From: Candidatus Sphingomonas phytovorans
Lineage (GTDB): Bacteria > Pseudomonadota > Alphaproteobacteria > Sphingomonadales > Sphingomonadaceae
Reading direction: 5' to 3'
DNA: 64,000 bases
NCBI GenBank assembly: GCA_029202385.1
Contig: CP119314.1
Coordinates: 5,135,001 to 5,199,000, forward strand
Below are positions 1-7,826 of this stretch, piece by piece. Both the position numbers and the translations under genes were made by a program. Positions within the stretch are counted from its first letter, which is position 1. Each line of letters starts with the position of its first letter. The notes under the pieces were generated by a model, which was not told the origin of the DNA, ran no database searches, and was given only the letters and a program-made list of their open reading frames with translations.

Positions 1-838
1 TCAGCCACTTGCCGCCGATCACGTCGATGCCGACGAACAGCAGCCCGCGCTTCTTCAGTTCCGGCCCGAGTACCGCGCAGATCTCCTGCTCCTCGGGCGT
101 CAGCACGGTCTTCTCGGCCGATCCGCCGACCGCGAGGTTTGACCTGATCTCGCCCGCCCCCGGCACGCGGTTGATCGCCCCCGCGACTTCACCGTCGACC
201 AGCACGATTCGCTTGTCGCCCTTGGCCACGTCGGGAAGGAATGCCTGGATCATGTGCGGCTCGCGATACGCGGTGTTGAACACCTCGATCAGCGCGGAAA
301 GGTTCGCGCCGTCGCTGCCGACCTTGAAGATCGCCTTGCCGCCATTGCCGTGCAGCGGCTTGACCACGATCTCGCCATGCGTCGCAAGAAAGGCGCGGGC
401 TTCGTCGAGCGACCGCGTGACCAGCGTCGGCGGCATGAAGCGCGCATAATCCAGCACGAAGACCTTTTCCGGCGCGTTACGGACATTGGCCGGGTCGTTC
501 ACCACCAATGTCTCGTGCGCGATCCGCTCGAGCAGATGGGTCGCGGTGATATAGCCCAGGTCGAAGGGCGGGTCCTGCCGCATCAGCACGACATCGGCCT
601 GCTTGCCGAGATCGAGGCTGACCGACTCGCCGAACGTGAAATGGTCGCCCGCGACGCGCCGCACCGTCACCGGATGCGCCCTGGTCCAGACCCGTCCGTC
701 CGAATAGTTCAGGTCCTCGGCGGTGTAATGGAACAGGCTGTGACCGCGCGCCTGCGCCGACAGCATCAGCGCAAAGGTCGAATCGCCCGCGATGTTGATT
801 GAATCGAGCGGGTCCATCTGGACGGCGACGGTGAGCAT
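1..838 (-). CDS. gshB: Glutathione synthetase (C-terminus cut by window edge)
   Basis: Joins gamma-glutamylcysteine and glycine with ATP to make glutathione in the cytoplasm. The reverse-strand reading frame is open from the left edge to an ATG at 838. Its N-terminus reads MLTVAVQMDPLDSINIAGDS, typical of GshB, followed by the FALMLSAQARGH and LMRQDPPFD segments and the ATP-grasp motifs VVKPLHGNGGKAIF and RIVLVDGEVAGAINR. About 279 codons are present; the last few tens of residues lie outside the window. A purine-rich GAAGAAGAGG ribosome binding site precedes the start. It lies just downstream of yraN on the same strand, a neighbourhood conserved in many proteobacteria. Identification is firm. 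Confidence 0.95.
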   Translation of the reverse strand, partial: MLTVAVQMDPLDSINIAGDSTFALMLSAQARGHSLFHYTAEDLNYSDGRVWTRAHPVTVRRVAGDHFTFGESVSLDLGKQADVVLMRQDPPFDLGYITATHLLERIAHETLVVNDPANVRNAPEKVFVLDYARFMPPTLVTRSLDEARAFLATHGEIVVKPLHGNGGKAIFKVGSDGANLSALIEVFNTAYREPHMIQAFLPDVAKGDKRIVLVDGEVAGAINRVPGAGEIRSNLAVGGSAEKTVLTPEEQEICAVLGPELKKRGLLFVGIDVIGGKWL

Positions 839-896
839 CGATGGACCTCTTCTTCGTTCCCTGGAGGCGGCGATGTAGGGTGGCGTCGCGCGGAAG

Positions 897-1301
897 TCAC
901 CCGATCCACGCATTCTCGATGTGACGCGGCCGTGTGCCGGGGGCGAGCAGGATCACATCCACGCGGATATCGTCGCCCGGTCCGGCATAGCGCGCCATCA
1001 GATATTCCGCCGCCGCCGCGACGCGCGACAGGCGGCGCTCGTCGATCGCGAAATCCAGGTCGGCGGAGGTCTTGCGCATCTTCACCTCGACGAACGCGAT
1101 GAGGTTGCCGCGCCGGGCAACCAGATCGACCTCGCCCGCGGGCGTGCGCACGCGCCGGTCGAGGATTCGCCAGCCCTTGAGCCGGAGCCACCAGCCGGCC
1201 AGCCTTTCGCCCCGACGGCCCGAGGCTTCGGCGACACGGCGGTCTCTAAAGCCCCTCGCCTTAAGGGGAGGGGTTGGGGTGGGGGATTCCGGTTTCGTCA
1301 C
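897..1301 (-). CDS. yraN: YraN family (UPF0102) endonuclease-like protein
   Basis: 134 codons. The conserved YraN core begins at GRRGERLAGWWLRL and contains GEVDLVARRGNLIAFVEVK, the acidic/lysine motif of the restriction-endonuclease-like fold. The function of the family is not settled. The start is unusual. No ATG, GTG or TTG occurs between the core and the GTG at 1301, so residues 5-17 or so (around TPTPPLKARGF) are encoded by a palindromic intergenic-type repeat at 1251-1285. Either translation really starts at this GTG and the repeat forms an N-terminal extension, or the gene uses a non-standard start. It lies between rsmI and gshB on the same strand. Confidence 0.85.
   Translation of the reverse strand: MTKPESPTPTPPLKARGFRDRRVAEASGRRGERLAGWWLRLKGWRILDRRVRTPAGEVDLVARRGNLIAFVEVKMRKTSADLDFAIDERRLSRVAAAAEYLMARYAGPGDDIRVDVILLAPGTRPRHIENAWIG
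1251..1285. repeat. Palindromic repeat, CCCCT/AGGGG family, inside yraN 5' end
   Basis: The sequence contains GCCCCTCGCCTTAAGGGGAG followed by a G/T-rich tail. It folds as a CCCCT.CCTT / AAGG.AGGGG hairpin. The same family occurs at 1368-1395, 5662-5804, 9461-9483 and 46228-46349. Here it lies within the predicted yraN coding sequence. Confidence 0.7.
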
Positions 1302-1327
1302 AGGGTGGCGCCTGATCGTAGTACCGA

Positions 1328-1346
1328 ACGGGGCATCGAGCCCCGT
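1328..1346. repeat. Short perfect hairpin between two repeat copies
   Basis: ACGGGGC, a 5-base loop ATCGA, then GCCCCGT. It lies in the rsmI-yraN gap between the two larger palindromes and has no T-run. Confidence 0.5.
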
Positions 1347-1367
1347 CCGCCGCTGCCCCGCCCCCTA

Positions 1368-1395
1368 CCTCTCCCCTGAAGGGGAGGGGCTGAAG
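1368..1395. repeat. Palindromic repeat between rsmI and yraN
   Basis: CCTCTCCCC, TGAA, GGGGAGGGG: a near-perfect 9-base stem just downstream of the rsmI stop codon. It belongs to the same family as the copy in yraN 80 bases away. Confidence 0.7.
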
Positions 1396-1407
1396 AAAGA
1401 GAGGCCA

Positions 1408-2253
1408 TCACCCCTTCATCTCCAGCGCCCGGGCATAAAGCTCCTTGCGATCCACCCCGAGCTTCTTCGCCACCTCGCTCACCGCCTTCGCCATCGGCAG
1501 CCGCGTCAGTGCCTCGGTCAGCGCCGCCTCCGCATCGTCGACGCTGGCCGCCTCGGGCTCCCCGGGTGGCGCCACCACCACCACGATTTCCCCCTTGGGC
1601 GGCGCATCGGCGTAGCGCGCGGCCAGTGAGGACAATGTCCCGGTCACCGCCTCCTCGAATCTCTTCGTGATTTCCCGGGTCACCGCTGCCTCCCGGTCGC
1701 CAAGCCCTTCGGCCAGCGCTGCCAGCGTTGCCCCGAGCCGGGGCCCGGATTCGTACAGCACCAGCGTCGCCCGCACCGTGCCGATCTCGGCGATCGCCGC
1801 AGCGCGCGCCTGCGCCTTGGGTGGCAGGAAGCCGCAATAGAGGAACCGGTCGGTGGGCAGGCCCGCCAGTGTCAGCGCGGCGATCGCGGCGCACGGCCCG
1901 GGGATCGTCACCACCAGATGCCCCGCCGCCCGCGCGTCGCGCACCAGCTTGTAGCCGGGATCGGAGATCAGCGGCGTGCCCGCATCGGATACCAGGACGA
2001 CCGCCTCGCTGCCCATCCGCGCGATCAGGCCGGGCCGGACATGCTCCGCATTGTGATCATGATAGGGTGTCATTGGCCGTTTGACGCCGATATGACGAAG
2101 CAGGCCCGCCGTCACACGCGAGTCTTCGACCGCAACTACGGCGGCGTTCGAGAGTATATGCGCGGCGCGCGGGCTCAGATCGCCAAGATTGCCGATCGGG
2201 GTGGCAACGATATAGAGACCGGGCGCAAGTTCGGCGTTCATTGGAGCAGTCAT
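1408..2253 (-). CDS. rsmI: 16S rRNA (cytidine1402-2'-O)-methyltransferase
   Basis: Methylates the 2'-O of C1402 in the 16S rRNA decoding centre using SAM. The protein shows the tetrapyrrole-methylase fold: YIVATPIGNLGDLSPRA near the N-terminus, VAVEDSRVTAGLL, VLVSDAGTPLISDPGY and IPGPCAAIAALTLAGL, and a C-terminal helical domain ending LGVDRKELYARALEMKG. About 281 residues is normal for RsmI. The start is chosen at the ATG at 2253 (MTAPMNAELAPG); a second ATG at 2241 is equally possible. Neither has a strong ribosome binding site. The start overlaps the ATG of the divergent lipoprotein gene at 2252, so both genes must share a compact promoter region. Confidence 0.95.
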   Translation of the reverse strand: MTAPMNAELAPGLYIVATPIGNLGDLSPRAAHILSNAAVVAVEDSRVTAGLLRHIGVKRPMTPYHDHNAEHVRPGLIARMGSEAVVLVSDAGTPLISDPGYKLVRDARAAGHLVVTIPGPCAAIAALTLAGLPTDRFLYCGFLPPKAQARAAAIAEIGTVRATLVLYESGPRLGATLAALAEGLGDREAAVTREITKRFEEAVTGTLSSLAARYADAPPKGEIVVVVAPPGEPEAASVDDAEAALTEALTRLPMAKAVSEVAKKLGVDRKELYARALEMKG

Positions 2254-3439
2254 GACAGAGGCCCTATCGATACCGCAACGGGGAGCGAAGCTTCTTCGTG
2301 CAGCAATCATTGCCGGGGCGCTGATCCTGAGCGGCTGTCAAGCCGTCGTTCCACGCGGTCCCGGTCCCGTGGCACCGCCGCCGCCCCGCCCGGTGCAGGA
2401 TAACGGACAGGTCCAGCCGGGCATTCCGGTCGATGTCGCACGCCACCGCGTGGCGCTGCTGGTGCCGCTGACCGGTACCAATGCCGGGGTCGGCCAGAGC
2501 CTCGCCAACGCGACCCAGCTGGCCCTGCTCGACAGCAGGAACGAAAAGGTGCGGATCACCACCTACGACACCAATGGCGGTGCCGCCGCCGCCGCGCAGC
2601 GCGCCCTGGCCGAAGGCAACCGGCTGATCCTCGGACCGCTGCTGGGTGAGGATGTCCGCGTGGTGACGCCGATCGCGCGGCGCGCTGGCGTTCCGGTCAT
2701 CAGCTTCTCCAACGACGTGACCGCGGCCGGGAACGGTGCTTATCTGATGGGCTATGCCCCCGCCCAGGCGATCGAGCGCGTGGTCGACTATGCCAAGGGT
2801 CGCGGCGTCACCGATTTCGCCGGGCTCGTCCCCAACGGCACCTATGGCGAGCGCGCGTCCACCGCGTTCCTGCGTTCGGTCGAGAGCGCGGGCGGGCAGG
2901 TACGCTCGCTGCAGACCTATGATCGTGCCCCCGGATCGATCACCTCGGCGATCACGCGCATGGCGCAGAATTCGCCGTTCGGCGCTGTGCTGATCGCTGA
3001 CAGCGGGGCGACCGCCGCCACCGCCGCGCCGCTGATCCGCAAGAATGGTGGTGCCGCCGCCCATATTCTCGGCACCGACCAGTGGAATCTGGAAACCTCG
3101 ATCGGAACCCGGCCGACACTGAACGGTGCCTGGTTCGCCAGCGTATCGGACAATCTCTACCGCCAATATGCCACCAAATACCGCGCGCGCTTCGGGGCAG
3201 GGCCATATCGCCTGTCGAGCCTTGGCTATGACGCGGTGCTGCTGACGGTGCGGATCGCGCGCGACTGGCCGGTCGGCAGCCCGTTCCCCGAGGCGCGCCT
3301 GCGCGATGCGGGCGGATTCGCTGGGATCGACGGCCCGTTCCGCTTCGGCCGCGACAGCGTCGCCGAGCGTGCGCTTGAGGTGCAGGAGATTCGTGGCGGC
3401 ACGACCGTGGTGGTTTCCCCGGCGCCGACCGGCTTCTGA
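2252..3439 (+). CDS. LppC/LpoA-like penicillin-binding protein activator lipoprotein
   Basis: 395 residues. The N-terminus has a basic stretch, a hydrophobic core and a lipobox (LILSGC), so it is an outer-membrane lipoprotein. A proline-rich linker (APPPPPRPVQ) follows, then a periplasmic type-I ligand-binding fold (VALLVPLTGTNAGVGQSLANA, RLILGPLLGEDV, VISFSNDV, GYAPAQAIERVVDYAKGRG). It matches the C-terminal half of LpoA/YraM, which in gammaproteobacteria activates PBP1A. Here the N-terminal TPR half of E. coli LpoA is absent. A GGAG site lies 5 bases before the ATG. It is divergent from rsmI, as in other proteobacteria. The PBP-activator role is inferred from family membership. Confidence 0.9.
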   Translation: MTEALSIPQRGAKLLRAAIIAGALILSGCQAVVPRGPGPVAPPPPRPVQDNGQVQPGIPVDVARHRVALLVPLTGTNAGVGQSLANATQLALLDSRNEKVRITTYDTNGGAAAAAQRALAEGNRLILGPLLGEDVRVVTPIARRAGVPVISFSNDVTAAGNGAYLMGYAPAQAIERVVDYAKGRGVTDFAGLVPNGTYGERASTAFLRSVESAGGQVRSLQTYDRAPGSITSAITRMAQNSPFGAVLIADSGATAATAAPLIRKNGGAAAHILGTDQWNLETSIGTRPTLNGAWFASVSDNLYRQYATKYRARFGAGPYRLSSLGYDAVLLTVRIARDWPVGSPFPEARLRDAGGFAGIDGPFRFGRDSVAERALEVQEIRGGTTVVVSPAPTGF

Positions 3440-3472
3440 TTCAACCCGCCCGCCGGGCGGTGCAGCATGGAA

Positions 3473-3510
3473 CGGACTCGCGCACCTTGCGTGCGGGTCC
3501 GCTCTTTCTC
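3473..3510 (+). terminator. Probable terminator of the LppC-like gene
   Basis: An imperfect stem (CGGACTCGCGCAC with GCGTGCGGGTCCG) is followed by GCTCTTTCTC, 34 bases after the stop codon. The stem has internal mismatches. Confidence 0.5.
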
Positions 3511-3619
3511 ACGGTTGATGAAATGACAGACGGTTGACGGGCCACGAAACGCACGTACCGAATGGAATCCCATCGTTACCCCGGCCTTGTTCGGCAACGA
3601 TATCCTTCGAATATGTCAG

Positions 3620-3643
3620 CTTCCCCGGCTTCCGCCGGGGAAG
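3620..3643. repeat. Perfect 10-bp hairpin in a gene-free stretch
   Basis: CTTCCCCGGC, loop TTCC, GCCGGGGAAG. It is followed by AAAAAG on the plus strand, so it is not an obvious terminator for a plus transcript. It lies in the 468-base gene-free interval 3440-3907 between two convergent genes. Confidence 0.5.
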
Positions 3644-3743
3644 AAAAAGAATACATGCCCTGAGGGGATAGGCACGGCGTGTTCCCGACGCTCCTGTCCA
3701 ATAGACCGCATGCCCGTGGCGGGGCGGGGTAAAACCGGTACGA

Positions 3744-3793
3744 GCAGCGGAAAATTCCGGCCTTTTTCCGCTGCTTTTCCGCTGTTTTTCCGT
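3744..3793. repeat. Iterated TTTTCCGCTG motif with inverted copy
   Basis: GCAGCGGAAAA (3744-3754) pairs with TTTTTCCGCTGC (3763-3774). The TTTTCCG(CTG) word then repeats twice more up to 3793. The rest of 3440-3907 holds no convincing gene; the two opposed ORFs there (3587-3847 plus, 3576-3857 minus) lack coding character. Confidence 0.5.
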
Positions 3794-3907
3794 AACAGGG
3801 AAACCGGTGCTTATGCCGTTGAGAATGCTGCGATAATTCGACGCTGAAATCCAACATAACAGCGGAAGAAAAAACGGACTCGCTGAAACGGCGCTGTTGG
3901 TGGAAAA

Positions 3908-5068
3908 TCAGGCTGCGTCGTTGACGATCTCGGGCAGGATCGCATCGAGCAGCAGCATGCCCGCCTCGGTGACGGTCAGGTGATCGCCCTCCCGCAGCAA
4001 TAGCCCCTGATCTTCGAGCAGGGTCGCGGCGGGCCAGTGGATCAGGGCATCGACGCTGGTTTCTCCCAGCCTTGCGATCCGGGCCAGGTCGACGCCTTCG
4101 CGCAGTCTCAGCCCCATCAGCAGGGCCTCGGTCGCGCGGGTGTGCGGGGCGAGCGGTTCCTCGCTTTCGGCGCCGTGCTGGTTGCGCTCGATCGCGCTCA
4201 TCCAGTTCTCTGGCTTCTTGCGGCGCACCGTGGCGAGCCCGCCGCGCCGGCCATGGGCGCCGGGCCCGATCCCGGCATAGTCGCTATAGCGCCAATAGGT
4301 CAGGTTGTGCCGGCTCTCCGCACCCGCCCGGGCATGGTTGGAGATTTCATAGGCGGGGATGCCGGCCGACGCGGTGATGGCGCGCGTCGCCTCGAACAGA
4401 TCGGCCGCGCTGTCGCCATCGGGAATGACGATCCGCCCCGCCGCCGCTTCGGTCGCGAAGCGCGTGCCGGGCTCGATGGTGAGTTGGTAGAGCGACAGAT
4501 GTTCGGTGCCGAAGCCGATCGCCCGGGTGAGCTCAGCCTCCCAGTCGGCCAGCCTTTGATCGGGCCGGGCATAGATCAGGTCGAAGCTCACCCGGGAGAA
4601 GGCATGCTGCGCGGTGTCGAGCGCGGCCAGCCCCTCTCTCTGGTCGTGCGCGCGGCCGAGGAACTTCAGCGCGTCGTCATCGAGCGCCTGGAGGCCGAGC
4701 GATACGCGGTTCACCCCCGCCGCGGCGATATCGGCGAAGCGGGCGGCCTCGACCGAGGAGGGGTTGGCCTCAAGCGTGATCTCGACATCGGACGCGAAGC
4801 CCCAGGCGCGTTCCGCCGTCTCGATCACCGCCGCGACCGTTTCGGGGGGCATCAGCGACGGGGTGCCGCCGCCGAAGAAGATCGAGCCGAGTGTCCGGCC
4901 CGGCAATTGCTCGGCCTCATGGCGCAGGTCGGCGAGCAACGCGGCGCGCCACGCGGCCTGGTCGACCTCGGCGCGGACATGGCTGTTGAAGTCGCAATAG
5001 GGGCATTTCGACACGCAGAACGGCCAATGGACATAGAGCGCGAGCGGCGGCGTTTGGGGATCGTTCAT
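3908..5068 (-). CDS. hemW: Radical SAM heme chaperone HemW
   Basis: 386 residues starting at the ATG at 5068 (MNDPQTPPLALYVHWPFC). The radical-SAM cluster motif is CVSKCPYC, binding a 4Fe-4S cluster and SAM. It is followed by the family motifs FFGGGTPSLM, EANPSS, VNRVSLGLQAL, GFDLIY-like SFDLIYARPDQ and GIGPGAHGR. HemW was long annotated as oxygen-independent coproporphyrinogen oxidase, but family work indicates heme trafficking. The much longer open frame upstream is rejected as a start because it runs into the divergent CAP gene. In many alphaproteobacteria hemW follows rdgB and rph; here a divergent lipoprotein gene lies between. Confidence 0.93.
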   Translation of the reverse strand: MNDPQTPPLALYVHWPFCVSKCPYCDFNSHVRAEVDQAAWRAALLADLRHEAEQLPGRTLGSIFFGGGTPSLMPPETVAAVIETAERAWGFASDVEITLEANPSSVEAARFADIAAAGVNRVSLGLQALDDDALKFLGRAHDQREGLAALDTAQHAFSRVSFDLIYARPDQRLADWEAELTRAIGFGTEHLSLYQLTIEPGTRFATEAAAGRIVIPDGDSAADLFEATRAITASAGIPAYEISNHARAGAESRHNLTYWRYSDYAGIGPGAHGRRGGLATVRRKKPENWMSAIERNQHGAESEEPLAPHTRATEALLMGLRLREGVDLARIARLGETSVDALIHWPAATLLEDQGLLLREGDHLTVTEAGMLLLDAILPEIVNDAA

Positions 5069-5106
5069 GCGCCCCCCATATGATGCCGCGAACGAGGCGA
5101 GGGAAG

Positions 5107-5661
5107 ATGCGGTTTCTGCTGATGACATTGGCGTTGCTCGCGACGGGCTGTTCTGCCGCCGCCCCGCCGCAGCGCGTGGTCGAGGAACGCAGCTTCTCCG
5201 GCGTGGCGCCGCGTGGTCAGGCGCTGCTGCGTCAGGCAATGATCGAGGCGCATGACAGCGCCCGCGCGGCGGCGGGCGTGCCGGCGCTGGCGTGGAACCA
5301 AGCCTTGGCGGCCGATGCCGAGCGGTACGCCCGGGAGATGGCGCGCACCGGCAAGTTCGAGCATGCGGAACAACCCATGGGTCCCGGGCGTCAGGGCGAG
5401 AATCTGTGGACTGGAACCCGCGGGGCCTATCGTTACGAGGAAATGGCGGGCCACTGGGTCGATGAACGCCGCTATTACCGTCGCGGCGTGACGCCGGATT
5501 TCAGCACCACCGGCCGCTGGGAGGACGCCGCGCACTACACCCAGATCATCTGGCGCGGCACGACCCAGTTCGGTTGCGCGATGGCGAGCAACGCGAAGGA
5601 CGATTATCTGGTTTGCCGTTACACGCCACCGGGTAACGTCGTCGGCCAGATGCCGACCTGA
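5107..5661 (+). CDS. CAP-domain (SCP/PR-1-like) lipoprotein
   Basis: Starting at the ATG at 5107 gives MRFLLMTLALLATGCSAAAP, a lipoprotein signal with lipobox LATGC, and a mature CAP domain. Visible CAP motifs are AHDSARAAAGVPALAWNQALAADA, the HAEQ segment, GENLWTG (CAP2-like) and HYTQIIWRGTTQFGCA (CAP1-like). The C-terminal DYLVCRYTPPGN is also typical. Bacterial CAP proteins are envelope or secreted proteins of mostly unknown role. The gene ends next to a tandem palindromic repeat and converges on rdgB. Two further in-frame ATGs upstream (5080, 5083) would add residues before the signal peptide and are less likely. Confidence 0.88.
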   Translation: MRFLLMTLALLATGCSAAAPPQRVVEERSFSGVAPRGQALLRQAMIEAHDSARAAAGVPALAWNQALAADAERYAREMARTGKFEHAEQPMGPGRQGENLWTGTRGAYRYEEMAGHWVDERRYYRRGVTPDFSTTGRWEDAAHYTQIIWRGTTQFGCAMASNAKDDYLVCRYTPPGNVVGQMPT

Positions 5662-5804
5662 AATCCCTCTCCCGGCGGGAGAGGGAAGGGGCCCGCGCCG
5701 AAGGCGTGGGAAGGGTGAGGGCGACGTCAGTTGCCAAGGCGCGCATCACCCTCACCCTTCCGCAGCTTTGCTGCTCCCTCCCTCTCCCGTTGGGAGAGGG
5801 AATT
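5662..5804. repeat. Inverted pair of palindromic repeats (BIME-like)
   Basis: Two copies of one ~60-base element face each other between convergent genes. The first carries CCCTCTCCCGGCGGGAGAGG followed by GCCGAAGGCGTGGGAAGGGTGAGGG. The second, read on the opposite strand, carries CCCTCTCCCAACGGGAGAGG followed by GCTGCGGAAGGGTGAGGG. Each has its own hairpin and the pair could form a cruciform or act as a bidirectional terminator. It fills the whole gap between the CAP gene and rdgB. Confidence 0.8.
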
Positions 5805-6428
5805 TTACAGCACCGCCGCCATCATCGCGTCGAACGCCCGCGCACGATGGCTGATCGCCTTCTTCGCATCAGGCATCTCGGCGAAGGTCTGGTCGCTGCC
5901 CTCGGGCACGAAGATCGGGTTGTACCCGAACCCGCCGGTCCCGCGCGGTGGCCATGTCAGGCTGCCGTCGACCCGCCCCTCGAACCACTCGACATGCCCG
6001 TCAGGCCAGGCGAGCGCGAGCACGCACATGAAATGCGCATCGCGGCTGGCGTCGGGGCCGGTCGCCTCAAGTGCGTCGTTGACGCGCTGCATCGCGACCT
6101 TGAAGTCCTTGCCTTCGCCGGCCCAGCGCGCGGAGAAGATCCCCGGATCGCCGTTCAGCGCATCGACGCACAGGCCGCTATCGTCGGCCAGCGCCGGCAG
6201 GCCGGTCAGGTCTGCTGCCTGAAGCGCCTTCAGCTCGGCATTGGCGAGGAAGGTAGTGCCGGTCTCCTCCGGCTCGGGCAGGTCCAGCGCCGCGGCCGAC
6301 AGCGGCTCGATCCCGTACGGCCCGAGCATCTCAAGGATCTCGCGCACCTTGCCGGGGTTGTGGCTGGCGATGACGAGCTTGCCGGGGACAAGCTTGCGGA
6401 TCGCCTGGGGCTGGACCTCGTCGGTCAT
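5805..6428 (-). CDS. rdgB: XTP/dITP (non-canonical purine NTP) pyrophosphatase
   Basis: Hydrolyses XTP, ITP and dITP to monophosphates, keeping damaged purines out of nucleic acids. The 207-residue protein has the Ham1/RdgB signature [14 protein letters not shown] near the N-terminus, [26 protein letters not shown] in the middle, and [15 protein letters not shown] and ISHRARAF towards the C-terminus. Its ATG overlaps the rph stop codon by four bases (ATGA), so the two are probably translationally coupled in an rph-rdgB operon. Confidence 0.96.
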   Translation of the reverse strand: MTDEVQPQAIRKLVPGKLVIASHNPGKVREILEMLGPYGIEPLSAAALDLPEPEETGTTFLANAELKALQAADLTGLPALADDSGLCVDALNGDPGIFSARWAGEGKDFKVAMQRVNDALEATGPDASRDAHFMCVLALAWPDGHVEWFEGRVDGSLTWPPRGTGGFGYNPIFVPEGSDQTFAEMPDAKKAISHRARAFDAMMAAVL

Positions 6429-7141
6429 TTCGCGACTGCCCTGGCCTGGGCGGCGAAGATGTCCGCGCAGCCGATGCGGGCGAGGCGGAGCAGGCGGAGC
6501 AGCGCTTCCTCGTCATAGGTCGCGCCTTCGGCGGTGGCCTGCGCCTCGGCGATGTTGCCGTTCTCGAGCAGCACGAAGTTCGCGTCGGCGTCGGCGTTCG
6601 AATCCTCGTCATAGTCGAGGTCGAGCACCGGCGTGCCGTTATAGATGCCGCAGGAGATCGCCGCGACCTTCTGGCTGAGCGGATCGACCGTGAGCTTGCC
6701 CGAGGCAAGCAGCCCGTCGATCGCGAGCCGCAGCGCGACCCACGCGCCCGAGATCGAGGCGGTGCGGGTGCCGCCATCGGCCTGGATCACGTCGCAATCG
6801 AGCACGATCTGGCGCTCGCCGAGCAGCTTCATGTCGGTGACGGCGCGAAGGCTACGGCCGATCAGCCGCTGGATTTCCTGGGTACGGCCCGACTGCTTGC
6901 CCTTGGCCGCCTCGCGCTGGCCGCGCGTATGGGTGGCGCGGGGCAGCATGCCATATTCGGCCGTGACCCAGCCTTCGCCCTTGCCGCGCAGGAAGGGAGG
7001 CACCTTCTCCTCGACCGAGGCGGTCACCAACACCTTGGTGTCGCCGAAGCCGATCAGCACTGAGCCTTCGGCATGGCGGGTGAAGCGCGGCTCGATCGTG
7101 ATCGTGCGCATCTGATCGGGGGTGCGGCCTGATGGGCGCAT
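6425..7141 (-). CDS. rph: Ribonuclease PH
   Basis: Phosphorolytic 3'-5' exoribonuclease that trims tRNA 3' ends. Start at the ATG at 7141 ([20 protein letters not shown]), preceded by AGGAG at good spacing; 238 residues, normal for the family. Motifs include [47 protein letters not shown], the phosphate-binding region [17 protein letters not shown] and DLDYDEDS. It is the first gene of a two-gene operon with rdgB. Confidence 0.96.
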   Translation of the reverse strand: MRPSGRTPDQMRTITIEPRFTRHAEGSVLIGFGDTKVLVTASVEEKVPPFLRGKGEGWVTAEYGMLPRATHTRGQREAAKGKQSGRTQEIQRLIGRSLRAVTDMKLLGERQIVLDCDVIQADGGTRTASISGAWVALRLAIDGLLASGKLTVDPLSQKVAAISCGIYNGTPVLDLDYDEDSNADADANFVLLENGNIAEAQATAEGATYDEEALLRLLRLARIGCADIFAAQARAVAK

Positions 7142-7224
7142 TCTGGAATCTCCTGGAACTGGGCCCTGCCACCTAGACGCGACAGGGAGAACGCGCCAGT
7201 CTTGGTGGCGGTCATGGAGACAAT

Positions 7225-7776
7225 ATGGTGCGCATTTGGGTCCTAGCGGCGATGGCGTCGTTGATATGTTCGACGGCGGCATTGGCGCAGGCACAGCGGC
7301 CTTCAGACACGGTCACCGTTCGCATTCGCACAATCCACAATCTCTGCCTGGGGCTTTGCCCTGACTTTTCGGTGAGTATCGCGACTGACGGTAGTGTCAC
7401 GCGGCGCGCTTTCGAGCCGGGTGGGGAGGAAGCCATCGAGACCGACCGATATGCTGTTGGCGCCTCCGAACTTGCCGACTTCAGGCAGCGACTGGCCAAA
7501 ATACGGCCTGTCGGGGATCGTCAGTTCGGGCGACCCTGCCACGTGTACCAAAGACTCAACGCGTATGGGAGTCCGGTCTCGGGTGGGATTCGTCGCGGCG
7601 TAAGTCATTATGACATCGAGTGGCGCGGTAGCGTAGCGTCATCACGCCTGAGAGCCTGCTACGAAGATCAGCGCGTTCGCCATACCTTGTTCTCCGCGCT
7701 GGCCGCCGCGCGCATAAATCCGATCAACGGCAGGCGCCTCAGAGCGGGTCAAACCGCCTCCGTTACCGAATGGTGA
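7225..7776 (+). CDS. Exported DUF6438-like protein
   Basis: 183 residues with a clear Sec signal peptide ([21 protein letters not shown]). The mature part begins with [19 protein letters not shown] and a [13 protein letters not shown] turn, which resembles the DUF6438 pattern of a CxxxCP pair followed by a beta-rich region. Further cysteines at PCHVY and RACYED may form disulfides in the periplasm. GGAG lies before the ATG. It is divergent from rph and just upstream of hrcA. Function is unknown, and the domain match is from pattern memory. Confidence 0.75.
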   Translation: MVRIWVLAAMASLICSTAALAQAQRPSDTVTVRIRTIHNLCLGLCPDFSVSIATDGSVTRRAFEPGGEEAIETDRYAVGASELADFRQRLAKIRPVGDRQFGRPCHVYQRLNAYGSPVSGGIRRGVSHYDIEWRGSVASSRLRACYEDQRVRHTLFSALAAARINPINGRRLRAGQTASVTEW

Positions 7777-7826
7777 AGACTGACGGGGTGACAAGCCGTG
7801 TTGAGACGCGCATCCTTGCTCCTTAC

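Noticed and set aside
3576..3857. Opposed short ORFs in 3440-3907
   Set aside because: Both cover hairpins and iterated words; amino-acid composition is not protein-like.
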